The notes beneath the pieces are model-generated. The model had not been told where the DNA came from. It did not search any database and was given only the letters and a program-made list of their open reading frames with translations. From Planifilum fulgidum (GTDB taxonomy: Bacteria; Bacillota; Bacilli; Thermoactinomycetales; DSM-44946): DNA of 64,000 nt. Shown here one piece after another: positions 62,516-64,000 of the stretch (within the stretch, counting starts at the first letter, position 1; every line of letters begins with the position of its first letter). The stretch covers positions 1 through 64,000 of the forward strand of contig NZ_FOOK01000013.1 of assembly GCF_900113175.1 (NCBI RefSeq). The letters run 5' to 3'. The position numbers were made by a program, and so were the translations under genes.

Positions 62516-63721
62516 TCAACTTTTTTCGCAAAGGGCGCTCCCGGACCCCCTCAGCCGGTTGATCACCCCCACCCGCTTTCCGTCTTCAAGGTACACCCGG
62601 GGAACCCGCCGGCCCACCGCACAGGTCACCTCATAGGAGATGGTGTCCAACAGGCGGGCCACCTCGTCCACGCTGATCACTTCATTCCCCTGTCGGCCGT
62701 AAAGGACCACTTCGTCCCCCACGGCGGCGGGCATCGCCTCCGTCACATCCAGCATCGTCTGATCCATGCAAACCCGGCCGACGATGGGCACGCGCCGTCC
62801 CCTCACCAGCGCCGAACCCCGGTTGGAGAGGCGGCGGCTCAAGCCGTCGGCGTAGCCGATGGGAATAGTGGCGATCCAGCGGCTTCCGTCCACCGTCACC
62901 GTCTTTCCGTAACTGATCCCCGTCCCCGCCGGCGGCCTTTTCAGGCGGACGATCCGCGTCTTCAGCGTGAGGGCCGGTTTCAGCCGGACGGCCTGGCGGT
63001 TCACCTCTTCCGACGGATAATACCCGTACATGCTGATGCCGAGGCGGACCAGGGCGTGTCCGTATTCCGGCAGGTCGATGGCCGCCGCGCTGTTGGAGCA
63101 GTGGATGAGGGGGACATCGGCCCCCGCCGCCCGCAAGCGATCGACAAAGCCGAGAAGGCACCGGTGCTGAAAGCGGGTATACTCCTTGTCCGATTCATCG
63201 GCACAGGCAAAGTGGGTAAACACCCCGCCGATCCGGAGGTGGGGATGGCGGGCGAGACAGCGGAGAAAGGCGGATAGCTCCCCTTCCAACAAGCCGAGGC
63301 GGCCCATCCCCGTGTCCACTTTCACGTGAATCGCCACGCTTTTCCCCTCGCGGGCCGCCTGGCGGCCGAGCGCTTCGACCACTTCCTCCGAGTACACGGT
63401 GAGGGTGACATCGTTTTTGATCGCCTCCCCCACCGCCCGGGGCGGGGTGTAACCCATCACCAGGATCGGGGCGGAGACTCCCGCCTCCCGAAGTTCCAGG
63501 GCCTCGTCCAAAAAGGCCACGGCAAGGCTGTCGGCCCCCGCCGACAGCGCCGCCCGGGCCACCGGCACCGCCCCGTGTCCGTAGGCGTCCGCCTTGACCA
63601 CCGCCATCAGCCGGACGGATTTCGGAAGGTGCCTGCGAAACTGCCGCACATTGTGCCGGATCGCATCCAGATCCACTTCCGCCACCGTATCGCGATAATA
63701 AACGTCCTCTCTCATCCTCAT
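62516..63721 (-). CDS. alr: Alanine racemase
   Basis: The 401-residue PLP enzyme supplies D-alanine for peptidoglycan. The PLP lysine is in AVVKADAYGHG (about 41-51), with HVKVDTGMGRLGL, the second catalytic Tyr in GISMYGYYPS (about 263), IPIGYADGLSRRL and VGRVCMDQTMLDV. ATG 63721 forms an ATGA overlap with the stop of the preceding gene. Placement next to mazEF is as in Bacillus. Confidence 0.97.
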   Translation of the reverse strand: MRMREDVYYRDTVAEVDLDAIRHNVRQFRRHLPKSVRLMAVVKADAYGHGAVPVARAALSAGADSLAVAFLDEALELREAGVSAPILVMGYTPPRAVGEAIKNDVTLTVYSEEVVEALGRQAAREGKSVAIHVKVDTGMGRLGLLEGELSAFLRCLARHPHLRIGGVFTHFACADESDKEYTRFQHRCLLGFVDRLRAAGADVPLIHCSNSAAAIDLPEYGHALVRLGISMYGYYPSEEVNRQAVRLKPALTLKTRIVRLKRPPAGTGISYGKTVTVDGSRWIATIPIGYADGLSRRLSNRGSALVRGRRVPIVGRVCMDQTMLDVTEAMPAAVGDEVVLYGRQGNEVISVDEVARLLDTISYEVTCAVGRRVPRVYLEDGKRVGVINRLRGSGSALCEKS

Positions 63722-64000
63722 TCCCATCCATGGCGCAAAATTTCCAACCGTTCATTCAATCGCCCGAGAAAGTCATCGCTCACCAACAAAGGGAGCCTCT
63801 TTCCGTCAATCATGAAGAAGTATGGGAGGTCGTAAGCCGGTTTCACCCGGGTCAAGGGCACCGTCTGCCGCCTGCGGCCTTTGCGGATCTCCAGCCGGTC
63901 CCGGTACAGGATGTACCGGGGACGATAGACGGCCCGATACAACGCGGGCATCCCGGCCATCACCGCCGCGGCGAGAACGAGCAGCGAGACGACAAAGGGA
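63718..64000 (-). CDS. Membrane protein, C-terminal part (cut by window end)
   Basis: The open frame continues past position 64000. The visible 93 residues contain a hydrophobic helix (PFVVSLLVLAAAVMAGM) and a basic, beta-rich part (YILYRDRLEIRKGRRRQTVPL, then LPYFFMIDGKRLPLLVSDDF), a pattern that resembles bacterial PH-like domains. Translationally coupled to alr. N-terminus and function unknown. Confidence 0.7.
   Translation of the reverse strand, partial: PFVVSLLVLAAAVMAGMPALYRAVYRPRYILYRDRLEIRKGRRRQTVPLTRVKPAYDLPYFFMIDGKRLPLLVSDDFLGRLNERLEILRHGWE

Overview
This window is a GC-rich chromosomal segment of a Gram-positive, spore-forming member of the Bacillota, most likely a thermophilic relative of Bacillus such as the family Thermoactinomycetaceae. 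The family placement is inference. The evidence is a Bacillus-type 16S rRNA 5' end, the CIRCE-controlled groES-groEL operon, spore small proteins (a YjcZ-like peptide and CmpA), the mazEF-rsbUVW-sigB-tex-cmpA-sprT block next to alr, the tsaE-tsaB-rimI-tsaD block, a YtrA-type regulator, and frequent GTG and TTG starts behind strong Shine-Dalgarno (SD) sites. No prophage, insertion sequence or CRISPR array was seen.

Layout. 1-0.5 kb: 5' end of a 16S rRNA gene (minus strand) with two tandem promoters. 0.5-7.5 kb: a secreted gluzincin-like protein, a purine permease and guaA behind a guanine riboswitch, a decayed MFS transporter and a secreted M28 peptidase. 7.6-12 kb: a YjcZ-like peptide and a large secreted multidomain GH13 amylase. 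12-17 kb: two ABC transporters and a YtrA-like GntR regulator, with a palindromic operator on the promoter. 17-25 kb: groEL, groES, tatC, rex, a molybdopterin-binding-domain protein, 5-formyl-THF cyclo-ligase and an ABC-F ATPase. 25-33.5 kb: a membrane-anchored pseudokinase-like protein, an S9 peptidase, the 5-oxoprolinase operon pxpBAC, small proteins and a CAP-domain protein. 33.7-39 kb: a polytopic AlkP-fold protein, a dense DnaA-box cluster and the t6A genes tsaD, rimI, tsaB and tsaE.

39-40.6 kb: an operon of eleven intact tRNAs plus one decayed tRNA-Ser-like element, with two tandem promoters and a terminator. 40.6-51.5 kb: two paralogous VWA lipoproteins flank a molybdenum-cofactor cluster (moaB, moaC, a MoeA-PBP fusion, a MoaD-MoaE fusion, MoeB). 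51.5-64 kb: a DJ-1/PfpI protein, succinate-semialdehyde dehydrogenase, SprT, CmpA, an M23 peptidase, Tex, the SigB module, MazEF, alanine racemase and a membrane protein cut by the window edge.

Functional groups. The guanine riboswitch probably links GMP synthesis and purine uptake. PxpBAC detoxifies 5-oxoproline. The tsa genes make the t6A modification of ANN-decoding tRNAs. RsbU, RsbV and RsbW form the partner switch that frees SigB. The most notable oddities are the DnaA-box cluster beside tsaD, an in-frame TGA as second codon of moaB, the pseudokinase-like receptor, the decayed tRNA between Asn and Glu, and the paired VWA lipoproteins.
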